Shown: in pieces, positions 1 to 8,912 of the stretch
Layout: each line of letters begins with the position of its first letter
Numbering within the stretch: the stretch's first letter is position 1
Origin: Ponticaulis koreensis DSM 19734
Lineage (GTDB): Bacteria > Pseudomonadota > Alphaproteobacteria > Caulobacterales > Hyphomonadaceae
Assembly: GCF_000420665.1 (NCBI RefSeq)
Contig: NZ_ATVJ01000001.1
Location: 2,284,062 to 2,348,061, forward strand
DNA: 64,000 bases
Direction: 5' to 3'
Notes under the pieces: model-generated
Databases searched by the model: none
What the model was told of the DNA's origin: nothing
Seen by the model: the letters and a program-made list of their open reading frames with translations, nothing else
Position numbers and translations under genes: made by a program

Positions 1-525
1 GCCATAAACGCCGATAATGTCAGCGATCAGGACGAGGATAGGAAGTGTCAGAACGGCGGCCCAGAAGCGCGGCGCATACAGATACTGAAACGGGCTGGTA
101 GAGAGCGTGTGAAGCGCATCAATTTGCTCGGTAACCTTCATCGTGCCGACTTCCGCCGCGATACCGGCACTAACGCGCCCCGCAAGCATCAATGCCGCAA
201 GAACAGGCCCAAGCTCTCGGGTTATGCCGAGGACAACAATGTTCGGAACGAACTGCTCCGCATTGAAGCGCGAACCGCCGACGAAAATATTCAGAGCGAG
301 CGCTGCGCCTGTGAAAATGGCTGTCAGGCCAACAACCGGCAGCGAGAAATATCCGATGCGAATACACTGTTTCAGCGTTTCGCCGAAGAATACCCAGGGC
401 GTTAGCGCAGCGAGTTTGACGCGAGTGATAAATGTCGCAAGGCGCCCGGCCTCGCCAAGCAGTCCGAGCACGGCCGCTCCAACCCACTGAAAGGGTCTGA
501 ATACTACTGGGATGGTGTCAGCCAA
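1..525 (-). CDS. mlaE: MlaE-type ABC transporter permease (partial)
   Basis: This is the N-terminal part (175 codons) of an ABC permease of the MlaE/YrbE family; the rest lies beyond the left edge. The family forms the inner-membrane core of the Mla system, which moves phospholipids between the outer and inner membranes of Gram-negative cells. The visible protein has the hallmark run of small and hydrophobic residues with ITRELGPVLAALMLAGR, followed by AEVGTMKVTEQIDAL, the conserved cytoplasmic segment of MlaE. The likely start is TTG at 525, three bases after the alanine racemase stop, so it is translated as the next gene of the dnaB-alr operon. Codons read open to base 1 with no frameshift. 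An ATP-binding partner (MlaF) would be expected further left. The family assignment is firm; the lipid substrate is inferred. Confidence 0.85.
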   Translation of the reverse strand, partial: MADTIPVVFRPFQWVGAAVLGLLGEAGRLATFITRVKLAALTPWVFFGETLKQCIRIGYFSLPVVGLTAIFTGAALALNIFVGGSRFNAEQFVPNIVVLGITRELGPVLAALMLAGRVSAGIAAEVGTMKVTEQIDALHTLSTSPFQYLYAPRFWAAVLTLPILVLIADIIGVYG

Positions 526-528
526 TTG

Positions 529-1674
529 TCAGTCCTCGTCCTGCCACTCTCGTGAGATGCGACCGCCAAGGCGACTCGTCAACTCATAACCTATGGTTCC
601 AAGAGCTTCGGCTTGTATTTCCAGCCCCGCTTTAGGGCCAATGAATTCTATGTGAGACCCTATAGTCGGCGGTTCAGGCAAATCTGTGACATCCACGGTC
701 ATAAGATCCATAGAGACACGGCCGACAATCGGGCAGGGGCCGCCTTCATGCATTCCGAACCCGTAATTGGAGGCCGAGCGAAGGTATCCGTCTGCGTATC
801 CGAGCGAAACAGTCGCCAGCGTCATTGGGTATTTCGCTTCAAACGTTGCGCCATAGCCGGTGTGTTCTCCGGCTTCGACATTGAAGACATTCAGAATGGG
901 CGCTGAGACGCTCATGGCGGGTTTCAGGCGAAGCTCTGGCGGACGGGCAGGGCCGCCGCCATAAAGCGCGATACCTGGGCGGATCAAATCGAAATGATAG
1001 TCGGGTCCGAGATAGCTTGCGGCGGTCGCTGAAAGGCTCGCTTTGCTCTCCGGAAACGCTGCAACGACCTCACGGAATTTTTCCAGCTGCCGAGCATTCA
1101 TCGGGTGTTCCGGCTGATCCGCGCAGGCGAGATGGCTCATCACCAGAATTGGTGGGGTGCCCGACGTAAGTCCTTGTACCTCTTCCAGATCAGACAATCT
1201 CAGACCAAGACGGTTGATGCCGGTGTCGAAGTGAAGCCCGTATGGGCGATCCGGGTACGCCTCCAGCCAGGTCTTCACTTCCTCGACGCGATTACAAATC
1301 GGCGTCAGGTCGTGCTGGATAATCAGATCCGGCGAGTCGTTGGTGAGGCCGTGGAATACGAATATCCGTTTATCCGGACCGACTGCTTTGCGGACAGCTT
1401 CTCCTTCACGCGGATAGGCAATGAAGAAGGTTTCGCAGCCTTCAGAGGCAAGCTTCGTCGCGACTTCTTCAGCGCCGTGACCGTAGGCGTCAGCCTTGAC
1501 GACAGCACCGGTTTCGCTTGAAGAGCAGAAATCGCGCATTGCGCGGTAATTGGCTGCAATCGTTCCGAGATGAACGACCGATCTCGGTCCGTTCAATTGT
1601 TCAGAGGCCGCGCCGGACACACTAATAGTCGTCGGCGTTGTATCGTCGTTCGAGATCGCTGAATTTGGTGACAT
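529..1674 (-). CDS. alr: Alanine racemase
   Basis: PLP-dependent alanine racemase, converting L-alanine to D-alanine for peptidoglycan. The PLP-lysine motif VVKADAYGHGA lies near residue 60, the second catalytic residue sits in HTGYGATF in the C-terminal domain, and LGYADGY and RVSMDLM are conserved barrel and dimer motifs. Length (about 380 residues) is normal for the family. The reading frame is open back into the 3' end of dnaB. ATG at 1674 and TTG at 1683 both overlap dnaB by more than 50 bases, while GTG at 1620 would start just after the dnaB stop. Homology to other racemases begins only at RSVVHLG, so the true start is uncertain and a shorter form is possible. It is co-transcribed with dnaB. 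Confidence 0.93.
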   Translation of the reverse strand: MSPNSAISNDDTTPTTISVSGAASEQLNGPRSVVHLGTIAANYRAMRDFCSSSETGAVVKADAYGHGAEEVATKLASEGCETFFIAYPREGEAVRKAVGPDKRIFVFHGLTNDSPDLIIQHDLTPICNRVEEVKTWLEAYPDRPYGLHFDTGINRLGLRLSDLEEVQGLTSGTPPILVMSHLACADQPEHPMNARQLEKFREVVAAFPESKASLSATAASYLGPDYHFDLIRPGIALYGGGPARPPELRLKPAMSVSAPILNVFNVEAGEHTGYGATFEAKYPMTLATVSLGYADGYLRSASNYGFGMHEGGPCPIVGRVSMDLMTVDVTDLPEPPTIGSHIEFIGPKAGLEIQAEALGTIGYELTSRLGGRISREWQDED

Positions 1675-3091
1675 TCGGGTCAAAGTGTAGCTCTACCTTA
1701 CCAATCGGGCCGTGACGCTGTTTGGACACGATAACTTCGGCAATATTACGAAGACGTTCCATTCTTTCTTGCCATTCAGCGAATTTTTCACCTGCATCGT
1801 CTGGTTCCTGACGTTCCAGATAGTAAGATTCCCGGAATACAAAGAGTACGGCGTCCGCATCCTGCTCAATCGAACCGGATTCACGAAGGTCTGAAAGCTG
1901 CGGGCGCTTATCGTCGCGCTGCTCAACCTGACGCGAAAGCTGGGAGAGTGCGATCACAGGCACGTTCAGCTCTTTCGCCAGAGCCTTGAGGCCCATCGTG
2001 ATCTCAGAGACTTCTTGCACACGACCCTGAGCGCTCTTCGCCCCGGAGCCTGTGATTAGCTGCAGATAGTCAATGATGATCAGATCGAGACCGTGACTAC
2101 GCTTCTGACGACGCGCGCGGGCCGAAAGCTGGGAAATCGAGATGCCGCCGGTATCGTCGATATAGAGCGGCAGGGATTCCAGTTCAGCCGCCGCGTCGCG
2201 GAGCTTGTCATACTCGTGGCGCTCAAGGTCGCCCTGACGGATACGGTGGGACTGAATGCCAGACCGCTCGGCGAGAATACGTGTCGCGAGCTGCTCACAC
2301 GACATCTCGAGAGAGTAGAAGCCGACAATGCCGCCGTCTTCCAGAACACGTTGGCCCTGTTCGTTTTGTGCGGCTTTATAGGCTGCGGCGACGTTATAGG
2401 CGATGTTTGTCGCGAGCGACGTCTTACCCATGGATGGACGACCCGCGAGGATGAGAAGGTCAGAATTATGCAGGCCGCCGAGCTTGCCATCGAGGTCCAG
2501 AAGGCCCGTAGAAATACCAGCGATTTTGCCATCACGCTGGAAAGCGGCGGTCGCGGATTCGATGGATTCGGTAACCGCCTGGCCAAATGTCTTGAAGCCA
2601 CCGCGCGCAGACCCGCGCATTGCCAGCGCGCCGAGCTTTTTCTCTGCAGCCTCAATCTGCTGAGAGCCCGGCATATCTTCTTCAGGGTGGGCTGCATGTG
2701 TGACCATTACAGAGCCGATGTCGATCAGTTCGCGACGGATGGCGAGGTCACGTACGATGTGGGCGTAGTCGACGATTTCGGGACCGAACGCGGCGTGGTC
2801 GAGAAGTTCAGCGAGGTAAGCGGCGCCGCCAATGGCTTCCAGCTTGCCGCGCTTGGCAAAGTCGTCATGCAGCGTCACGCCGTCGGCCATTTTGCCGTTC
2901 GGGACGAACTTGGCGATAACTTCGTAAATCTCGGCGTGGGCAGGGTTGTAGAAGTCCGTGGAGATCAACAGCTCGGAGACGCGGTGATAGGCGTTGTTGT
3001 CGAACAGAATCGCACCCAGAATCGCAGCCTCAGCCGCAGTGTTATACGGGAGTTCGGATTTCGCGTTCGGAGCCGGATCGTCATATGCCAT
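1622..3091 (-). CDS. dnaB: Replicative DNA helicase DnaB
   Basis: Hexameric 5'-3' helicase that unwinds DNA at the replication fork and recruits primase. The N-terminal primase-interaction domain starts at LPYNTAAEAAILGAIL. The RecA-like C-terminal domain has a Walker A motif LAGRPSMGKTSLA near residue 217, a Walker B region LDLIIIDYLQLI, and the DnaB signature QLSRQVEQRDDKRPQLSDLR. At 489 residues it is of normal length and no intein is present. It is the first gene of a dnaB-alr-mlaE run. No strong Shine-Dalgarno sequence is visible before the ATG at 3091. The pairing dnaB-alr is common in alphaproteobacteria. Confidence 0.97.
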   Translation of the reverse strand: MAYDDPAPNAKSELPYNTAAEAAILGAILFDNNAYHRVSELLISTDFYNPAHAEIYEVIAKFVPNGKMADGVTLHDDFAKRGKLEAIGGAAYLAELLDHAAFGPEIVDYAHIVRDLAIRRELIDIGSVMVTHAAHPEEDMPGSQQIEAAEKKLGALAMRGSARGGFKTFGQAVTESIESATAAFQRDGKIAGISTGLLDLDGKLGGLHNSDLLILAGRPSMGKTSLATNIAYNVAAAYKAAQNEQGQRVLEDGGIVGFYSLEMSCEQLATRILAERSGIQSHRIRQGDLERHEYDKLRDAAAELESLPLYIDDTGGISISQLSARARRQKRSHGLDLIIIDYLQLITGSGAKSAQGRVQEVSEITMGLKALAKELNVPVIALSQLSRQVEQRDDKRPQLSDLRESGSIEQDADAVLFVFRESYYLERQEPDDAGEKFAEWQERMERLRNIAEVIVSKQRHGPIGKVELHFDPNVTKFSDLERRYNADDY

Positions 3092-3191
3092 TGGGCAGCG
3101 TTAACCCTTTACTGCGGAAAGATCACGACTTGATTTTATCTGATTCGCGCTGCGTCCCCGTTTTCCACAGCCAGATGGACAATTAGCCAAC

Positions 3192-3221
3192 AAAAAAGAC
3201 CGCATTCGGAGGAATGCGGTC
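3192..3221 (-). terminator. Intrinsic terminator of the globin chemoreceptor gene
   Basis: On the minus strand a perfect 10-bp stem GACCGCATTC / GAATGCGGTC closes a 4-base loop and is followed directly by six T residues. It sits 26 bases after the receptor stop codon and upstream of dnaB, separating the two minus-strand units. Confidence 0.92.
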
Positions 3222-3247
3222 TCTGTATTTTGTCTCCAGAAGAGGGA

Positions 3248-5242
3248 TCAGTCTTCGAACTGAATACCGCCGCGGTTGCCGCTTGCCCAGCGAACGGTGC
3301 CCTTCTTGTTGCCCTTGTAGAACATGTCGAAGAGTTGGCCGACTTCGCTCTGGGAGACGCCTTCAATACCAATACCGCCTGCGTTTTCATTCAGGACTTC
3401 CGCTTTGATTGTGCGGTCACCGGACTTCAATTCGACTTTTTCGCCGAAAATCGGTTCGCGTTCGCGTTTACGACGCTCGGAGATAGACTCGCGTGAGTGG
3501 AGGAATGCCGAAACATCGTTCAATTTTGCAACAACTTCGATACTCGCCCGATCAAGCTCTGTGAGCTTTTTCATGGCTGTTTCCATATCGCCAGTTTCTT
3601 TCGCAGCCAGCGCCTCGGTGGAGGATTTGTGTACGCGATGGTGCGGTTCCAGCAGTGAACGGAACGATTCAAGATTGCGCAGCTCGCTATCTTCGACACT
3701 GTCATACCACTTGCCGAGACGGCAGTTGTGGTTGTCTGGTACCTCGCTGGATTTCCACTGACCACGTCCGAGTACCGTATCGACAACGCGTTTCTTGAAC
3801 ATGGTGTGGTCAATCTTCGCCATCTCGCAGAGCGAGCGGGATGAGGTCGCGCGGAACCACTGACCAGCTGCTTTGGAGAGGTTACCATTGCTGTCGGTCA
3901 TCGATGTTGCAATGTCATCGAGGCAGGATGAGTTCTCACGTGCGAGATCGGTCATGCCGACGATATGGCTGGAGATTTCGCGCGCGGAGCTTTCCTGCTG
4001 CTCGAGGATTTGAGCGACTTCGCTCATGCGTCCGGCAACGCCTTCCATCTGGCTACCGGCGCCTTCGATCTGGTCGCTGGCATTATTGAGCGTTTCCTCG
4101 CCGGTATCGATCGCTTCGCGGGTTGCTGCGAAGTTAGCGCTAATGCGGTCGATCTCGGCTTGAAGGGTCTGGATTCGGCTTGCGACGTCTTCCGTCGCTG
4201 ACGCAGTCTGGTTCGCGAGAGCCTTCACTTCGCTTGCAACAACCGCAAAACCTTTGCCTGCATCACCAGCGCGGGCTGCTTCGATGGTTGCATTGAGAGC
4301 CAGAAGGTTGGTCTGGTCCGCAATAGACTGGATCACAGACATAACGTCGTTGATTTCAGCGGCTGCCCCCTGAAGGGATGAAAGGCTCTGATTGCTTCGT
4401 TCGGCAGCTTCAGCAACCGTTGCGATTGCACCACGTGCACGCACAACGCCCTGAACGCCTTCGTTCAGCCGAGTGTTAGTGTCCCCCGCCGCATTCGCCG
4501 CATTCTGGCTTGTGTCAGAGAGTTGCTGGATAGACGACACTAGTTCCTCGACAGCTGCAGCAACAGATTCGTTGGAGCTGGTTGCTTTCGCTGTGCTGTT
4601 GCTGAGTACTGCAAGGTTCAGCGTGACTTTGTTGATGTCATGCATGGAGTCAGAGATCGTGCGGAGGTTCTGATAATCATTGTCCGCACGCCATTCAATC
4701 GCTTCGTGATCGGTCATCTGGCTGGAATATGACTCGTTCGCGAGCGCCATATCCAGGAACATGCGCGAAATGAGTGTGTTGATGGCTTCTGCGGCGCGCT
4801 GCGGCGTAAAGCGGTGCGCTTTAAGAATGCGCGGTACAGCTTCCATAAGGACACGGCCATAGCCAGCAATAAACCAGTCAGAGGTTAGCCCGATGCGAAC
4901 GTGGGCCGAGCCGATTTTCCGAGCGTCTTCTTCAAATTCACGAAGTTCATTCGTAACGAATGCTTTTTCCCAGTGCGTTGATTGTCGCTTCGCCAGATCA
5001 TCGGCGCCATGAGGAGATTTTTCAATCATAGCCGCGAGATTGGGGGTTTGATTAATTCGAGCGTAAAATGCTTCTAGAATATTTTCGATCTCGGGCTTGA
5101 GCTCTTTCCAGACGGCTTTAGCGCGCGCGCCATTCGGATCTTCCGGCAGGAGATACTTGAAAAGGTCCTCTGAGGTTGGCTTTGTTGCCGGTGCAGAGTT
5201 TGACGATAATTTTTGTTGTAAAAGAGCCATTATTTTGTCCAC
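3248..5242 (-). CDS. Globin-coupled methyl-accepting chemotaxis protein with CZB and PilZ domains
   Basis: A 664-residue soluble chemoreceptor; I see no membrane segment. Domains in order: globin sensor (about 25-175) with the family motif HVRIGL, H114 being the expected proximal haem ligand; a short linker; the MCP signalling region (about 225-460) with the hairpin tip around [16 protein letters not shown]; a CZB zinc-binding domain (about 470-575) with H479, C507 in HNCRLGKWY and H534/H535/H538 as candidate ligands; and a C-terminal PilZ-like domain (about 588-664) with RKRER as the RxxxR motif. The second PilZ motif reads NENAGG, so the usual Ser/Ala is Asn and c-di-GMP binding is not assured. 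Known roles are oxygen sensing for the globin, CheA/CheW signalling for the MCP part, and zinc or oxidant sensing for CZB. The start may be GTG at 5242 or ATG at 5230. No che genes are adjacent. Confidence 0.9.
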   Translation of the reverse strand: MDKIMALLQQKLSSNSAPATKPTSEDLFKYLLPEDPNGARAKAVWKELKPEIENILEAFYARINQTPNLAAMIEKSPHGADDLAKRQSTHWEKAFVTNELREFEEDARKIGSAHVRIGLTSDWFIAGYGRVLMEAVPRILKAHRFTPQRAAEAINTLISRMFLDMALANESYSSQMTDHEAIEWRADNDYQNLRTISDSMHDINKVTLNLAVLSNSTAKATSSNESVAAAVEELVSSIQQLSDTSQNAANAAGDTNTRLNEGVQGVVRARGAIATVAEAAERSNQSLSSLQGAAAEINDVMSVIQSIADQTNLLALNATIEAARAGDAGKGFAVVASEVKALANQTASATEDVASRIQTLQAEIDRISANFAATREAIDTGEETLNNASDQIEGAGSQMEGVAGRMSEVAQILEQQESSAREISSHIVGMTDLARENSSCLDDIATSMTDSNGNLSKAAGQWFRATSSRSLCEMAKIDHTMFKKRVVDTVLGRGQWKSSEVPDNHNCRLGKWYDSVEDSELRNLESFRSLLEPHHRVHKSSTEALAAKETGDMETAMKKLTELDRASIEVVAKLNDVSAFLHSRESISERRKREREPIFGEKVELKSGDRTIKAEVLNENAGGIGIEGVSQSEVGQLFDMFYKGNKKGTVRWASGNRGGIQFED

Positions 5243-5349
5243 TCACCATCTTATTATGGCGAGCAGATATACCCATCAGAAATGTAGGTATTCTTAAAAT
5301 ACACATAGCTAGTTTTAACGAACCCGCGAAATTTCAGATTTTCCCCAAC

Positions 5350-5380
5350 AAAAAAAGCCACCTCGTAAGAGGTGGCTTTC
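5350..5380 (-). terminator. Intrinsic terminator of the rpsF-rpsR-rplI operon
   Basis: Minus-strand stem GCCACCTC / GAGGTGGC with a 4-base loop, flanked by A and T runs (T7 on the minus strand). It lies 25 bases beyond the rplI stop codon. Confidence 0.93.
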
Positions 5381-5404
5381 TTTGGATTAGGTTGTTTGAA
5401 GAAC

Positions 5405-5995
5405 TTAGTCTTCGTCAGCCGGGCCGCGCTCAGCAGCGGCTTCAGCAGCAGCTTCAGCCATTTCGGATGCAACAGCAGCTTCGTCAGCGCGCTGTTCAGC
5501 CATAGCAGCTTCGATCACGTTTTCGCCTGCAGCTTGACGTTCGGCTTCGTCTTCAGAACGCGCAACGTTCATCGTGACGGTGATCGTGACTTCCGGGTGA
5601 AGGCGAATTTCGACTTCATGAAGACCGATAGTTTTGATTGGCGTGTTCAGGAGAACCTGACGACGCTCAACTTTTGTACCAGCTTCAGTGGCCGCTTCAG
5701 CTACGTCACGTGCAGCGACAGAACCGAAGAGGTAGCCGTTCTCACCAGCCTGACGGATCAGGACGAAAGTTGTTCCGTCGAGAGATTCGCCGTTAGACGC
5801 AGCTTCCGCACGAGCTTTTTCGTTACGTGCTTCGATTTCAGCTTTTTCAGCTTCGAAGCGTGCGCGGTTGGCATCGTTAGCGAGGAGCGCTTTGCCCTGA
5901 GGGATCAGGTAGTTGCGCGCAAAGCCGTTTTTAACTTCGACTTCGTCACCAATCGTTCCGAGTTTCTCGACACGTTCAAGAAGGATAACTTGCAT
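5405..5995 (-). CDS. rplI: 50S ribosomal protein L9
   Basis: L9 binds 23S rRNA near the L1 stalk and helps keep the reading frame. The N-terminal domain opens with [13 protein letters not shown] and contains the L9 signature [14 protein letters not shown] around residues 24-37. A long connecting helix follows, then a C-terminal domain with [16 protein letters not shown]. At 196 residues it is longer than the E. coli protein (149). The extra length is an Ala/Glu-rich tail after about residue 150, a feature seen in alphaproteobacterial L9. It is the last gene of rpsF-rpsR-rplI, 12 bases after rpsR. Confidence 0.97.
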   Translation of the reverse strand: MQVILLERVEKLGTIGDEVEVKNGFARNYLIPQGKALLANDANRARFEAEKAEIEARNEKARAEAASNGESLDGTTFVLIRQAGENGYLFGSVAARDVAEAATEAGTKVERRQVLLNTPIKTIGLHEVEIRLHPEVTITVTMNVARSEDEAERQAAGENVIEAAMAEQRADEAAVASEMAEAAAEAAAERGPADED

Positions 5996-6007
5996 TGTGG
6001 GCTCTCC

Positions 6008-6271
6008 TTACTGAACGCTGAACGGAAGCAGAGCGAGAACGCGGGCACGTTTGATGGCCTGAGCGAGCTTGCGCTGTTTCTTCTGGCTGACAGCCGTGAT
6101 GCGAGCTGGAACGATTTTGCCTTTTTCAGACACATAGCGTTGCAGCAGTTTCACGTCTTTGTAGTCGATTGCCGGAGCGTTCTCACCAGAGAACGGGCAA
6201 ACCTTGCGACGGCGACCGAAAGGACGGCGAGCCGGCAGGTTGGAGATGTTCAGTTTTCCACCTTTTGACAT
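6008..6271 (-). CDS. rpsR: 30S ribosomal protein S18
   Basis: S18 forms a pair with S6 on the platform of the small subunit. The 87-residue protein carries the S18 core [19 protein letters not shown], the conserved ISEKGKI-like stretch (here [13 protein letters not shown]) and the basic helix [18 protein letters not shown]. Length is normal for alphaproteobacteria. It lies 9 bases after rpsF and 12 bases before rplI. Confidence 0.97.
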   Translation of the reverse strand: MSKGGKLNISNLPARRPFGRRRKVCPFSGENAPAIDYKDVKLLQRYVSEKGKIVPARITAVSQKKQRKLAQAIKRARVLALLPFSVQ

Positions 6272-6280
6272 GGTTGCCTC

Positions 6281-6631
6281 CTAGTCTCTTTTGCGACGGT
6301 CGTCGCGGTCTTTGCGAGCGATGATCGCAGAAGGCTCGTCAGAGAGTTCTTCAACGCGGATCGTCATGTGACGCATGATGTCATCATTGATACGAAGACG
6401 GCGCTCGAGTTCCTGGACCGCAGATGCTGGCGCATTAAGGTTCATAAGGGAGTAGTGACCCTTGCGAACTTTGTTGATTGGGTATGCCAGATTGCGAAGA
6501 CCCCAATACTCGGTCTTGCCGACCTTGCCGTTTTCGTCTTCGATGATTTTTGTAATGTCTTCAACGAGCGCTTCCACCTGTTGCGGTGAAATGTCTGGGC
6601 GCGCTACGAAGACGTGTTCGTAAAAAGCCAT
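6281..6631 (-). CDS. rpsF: 30S ribosomal protein S6
   Basis: S6 binds 16S rRNA together with S18. The protein begins [15 protein letters not shown] and has the family segments [19 protein letters not shown] and [20 protein letters not shown]. The 116-residue length includes a short charged tail ending DRDDRRKRD. It is the first gene of the operon. The 190-base gap to the divergent fabD should contain both promoters; on the minus strand TTGCAT and TTTAAG lie 17 bases apart about 100 bases upstream, a weak promoter candidate. Confidence 0.97.
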   Translation of the reverse strand: MAFYEHVFVARPDISPQQVEALVEDITKIIEDENGKVGKTEYWGLRNLAYPINKVRKGHYSLMNLNAPASAVQELERRLRINDDIMRHMTIRVEELSDEPSAIIARKDRDDRRKRD

Positions 6632-6822
6632 GTTTTACCCTTTGGTTGGAAGGCGGCACCCGCTGACAAGGGAAGCAGCAGATGATGGCCCCGCTCCACG
6701 ATTGGTACGGGCCGCTATCCAGTGAAGGCGCGCTTAAAGCGTAATAAGACAAAAAATGCAAGTGGCTTGTCATTTGCGTTTCGTATGGGTAGGGCATTCG
6801 GCTCTGAAAAGGACCTGTCACT

Positions 6823-7767
6823 ATGGACCACACAGCTTTTATCTTTCCGGGCCAGGGCGCCCAGTTCGTTGGAATGGGCAAAGAACTTGCTGATGCTTTC
6901 GCGAGTGCGCGCGCGGTTTTCGAAGAAGTTGACGCTGCGCTCGGTGAAAACTTTTCCAGTCTGATCTGGGAAGGTTCCGACGATGATCTGAAACTGACAG
7001 CGAACACGCAGCCGGCTTTGATGGCGGTCAGCCTCGCTGTAACACGTGCGCTTGAGGCGGAGTTCGGAGTTAAAGTGGGTGATGCGACATATGTTGCCGG
7101 TCACTCGCTCGGTGAATATTCAGCTCTGGCTGCTGCAGGCGCGATCAGCGTAGGAGATGCTGCAAAGCTTCTGCGCTTCCGTGGCGAGTCCATGCAGAAA
7201 GCTGTTCCTGCAGGTGAAGGCGCTATGGCGGCGCTCCTCGGTGCAACAATCGAACAGGCTGAAGCCGCTTGTGCAGCGTCCGGCGGCGTTTGCGAGATCG
7301 CTAATGACAACGCACCGGGACAGGTCGTTTTGTCTGGCGCGAAAGCGGCCGTCGAGGCGGCTGCTGAATGGTCCAAAGAGAATGGCATCAAAAAAGCAGT
7401 TCTTCTGCCAGTCAGCGCGCCATTCCACTGCAGCCTGATGCAACCGGCTGCTGATGCGATGGCAGAAGCTCTGGCGACAACAGAGCTCAAGTCACCAATC
7501 GTACCTGTCTACGCAAATGTGACCGCTGCGCCGGTTACAGATCCTGCAGAAATCCGTAATCTGTTGGTTGAGCAGGTAACCGCACGTGTCCGCTGGCGCG
7601 AAAGCGTCGAGAAAATGGCTGCAGAAGGTGTTGTGAACCTCGTAGAATGTGGCGCAGGCAAAGTCCTGACCGTCATGAACCGACGCACTGTAAAAGGGCT
7701 AAACGGCACAGCACTGGGTACGCCATCTGATCTTGAGGCTTTTGCTGAAGCTCAGAATCAGGCCTGA
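6823..7767 (+). CDS. fabD: Malonyl-CoA:ACP transacylase
   Basis: Transfers malonyl from CoA to acyl carrier protein, supplying the extender unit for fatty acid synthesis. The 314-residue protein starts with the typical AFIFPGQGAQFVGMGKEL. It has the nucleophile elbow GHSLGEYSAL with S95 as catalytic serine, and H202 in SAPFHCSLM as the partner histidine. The ATG at 6823 is preceded by an AAAAGGA Shine-Dalgarno sequence. It is the first gene of fabD-fabG-acpP-fabF and runs divergently from rpsF. Confidence 0.97.
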   Translation: MDHTAFIFPGQGAQFVGMGKELADAFASARAVFEEVDAALGENFSSLIWEGSDDDLKLTANTQPALMAVSLAVTRALEAEFGVKVGDATYVAGHSLGEYSALAAAGAISVGDAAKLLRFRGESMQKAVPAGEGAMAALLGATIEQAEAACAASGGVCEIANDNAPGQVVLSGAKAAVEAAAEWSKENGIKKAVLLPVSAPFHCSLMQPAADAMAEALATTELKSPIVPVYANVTAAPVTDPAEIRNLLVEQVTARVRWRESVEKMAAEGVVNLVECGAGKVLTVMNRRTVKGLNGTALGTPSDLEAFAEAQNQA

Positions 7768-7798
7768 ACATCTTTTGGAAAAAGGGAGGATCGCTTCC

Positions 7799-8536
7799 AT
7801 GTTCGATCTGACGGGTAAAACTGCACTTGTGACCGGCGCTTCTGGCGGTATCGGTCGTGCAATCGCTGCAGCACTGTCTGCGCAGGGCGCTAAAGTTGCG
7901 CTGAGCGGTACGCGTGAAGCCGTTCTTGAAGAAGTGGCGTCCACACTGCCGGGTGAAACTTACATTGCGCCGTGCAACCTCTCTGACATGGAGAGCGTCG
8001 CTGGTCTCGTGCCTTCTGTCGATAAAGGCTTCGGCCCTGTCGATATTCTGGTCGCTAACGCAGGCATTACGCGTGATAAGCTTCTGCTCCAGCAGAAAGA
8101 AGAAGACTGGGACTCAGTCGTAGATGTAAACCTCAAGGCTTACTCTATCCTCGCACGTACTAGCCTTCGTGGCATGATGAAGCGCCGTTTTGGCCGCATT
8201 ATCGGTATTACGTCCATCGTTGGGGTTACGGGTAACCCGGGGCAGACGAACTACGCCGCATCTAAAGCTGGTATGATTGGCTTCTCCAAATCGCTTGCTC
8301 AGGAAGTTGCGAGCCGTGGCATCACAGTAAATTGTGTGGCGCCAGGCTTTATCAGCTCTCCGATGACTGACGAACTTTCCGATGCGCAGAAAGAACACCT
8401 TCTGGGTGGAATCCCTGTGGGTCGTCTGGGTTCTGGTGGCGACATCGCTTCTGCTTGTGTCTATCTCTCAAGCGAAGAAGCGGCTTATGTTACAGGGCAA
8501 ACCCTGCATGTGAATGGCGGGATGGCAATGATTTAG
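7799..8536 (+). CDS. fabG: 3-oxoacyl-ACP reductase
   Basis: NADPH-dependent reduction of 3-oxoacyl-ACP in fatty acid elongation. This short-chain dehydrogenase of 245 residues has the nucleotide motif TGASGGIG (12-19), the NAG motif VANAGI, and the catalytic set S139, Y152 and K156 (YAASK). The end GGMAMI is typical of FabG. I chose the ATG at 7799, which has GGGAGGA about 9 bases upstream and fits the family N-terminus MFDLTGKTALVTG. The same frame is open further upstream into the end of fabD, but that stretch has no homology. It is spaced 31 bases after fabD. Confidence 0.97.
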   Translation: MFDLTGKTALVTGASGGIGRAIAAALSAQGAKVALSGTREAVLEEVASTLPGETYIAPCNLSDMESVAGLVPSVDKGFGPVDILVANAGITRDKLLLQQKEEDWDSVVDVNLKAYSILARTSLRGMMKRRFGRIIGITSIVGVTGNPGQTNYAASKAGMIGFSKSLAQEVASRGITVNCVAPGFISSPMTDELSDAQKEHLLGGIPVGRLGSGGDIASACVYLSSEEAAYVTGQTLHVNGGMAMI

Positions 8537-8667
8537 CCTGTTAGGGCTAGTCAGGAAATCCCAGTCCGGATAATGGTCAAGCCGCAAAACATGTGCTAGC
8601 GGCGCAACACGCAAGCAGTTTACAAACAAGAGCTGACTGCTCGCTCCATAATTAGAAGGAAGATGAA

Positions 8668-8904
8668 ATGTCTGATGTTTTCGAACGTGTGAAGAAAATC
8701 GTTGTCGAAAACCTCGAGGTAGAGGCGGACAAGGTAACAGAAGCTGCTAGCTTCATCGACGACCTCGGCGCTGACAGCCTCGACCTCGTTGAGCTCGTTA
8801 TGGCTTTTGAAGAAGAGTTCGGTATCGAGATCGAAGACGAAGTTCAGGAAAACATCCGCACCGTTGGTGACGCGGTAACTGAAATCAAGAAAACTCAGGG
8901 TTAA
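8668..8904 (+). CDS. acpP: Acyl carrier protein
   Basis: Small acidic carrier (78 residues) that holds growing acyl chains on a phosphopantetheine arm. The attachment site is S37 in [19 protein letters not shown]. The protein is rich in Asp and Glu, as expected. It has an AGAAGGAAG ribosome binding site. The 131-base gap after fabG suggests a second promoter: TGGTCA at 8574 and CTAGCG at 8596 are possible but weak -35 and -10 elements. High independent expression of acpP is usual. Confidence 0.98.
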   Translation: MSDVFERVKKIVVENLEVEADKVTEAASFIDDLGADSLDLVELVMAFEEEFGIEIEDEVQENIRTVGDAVTEIKKTQG

Positions 8905-8912
8905 TCTTAGCG

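Noticed and set aside
2093..3133. Long open frame (346 codons) antisense to dnaB
   Set aside because: Shadow of dnaB; the sense strand encodes an unmistakable helicase.
5372..6268. Open frame of 298 codons antisense to rplI and rpsR
   Set aside because: Low-complexity Phe/Ser/Arg-rich shadow of two ribosomal protein genes.
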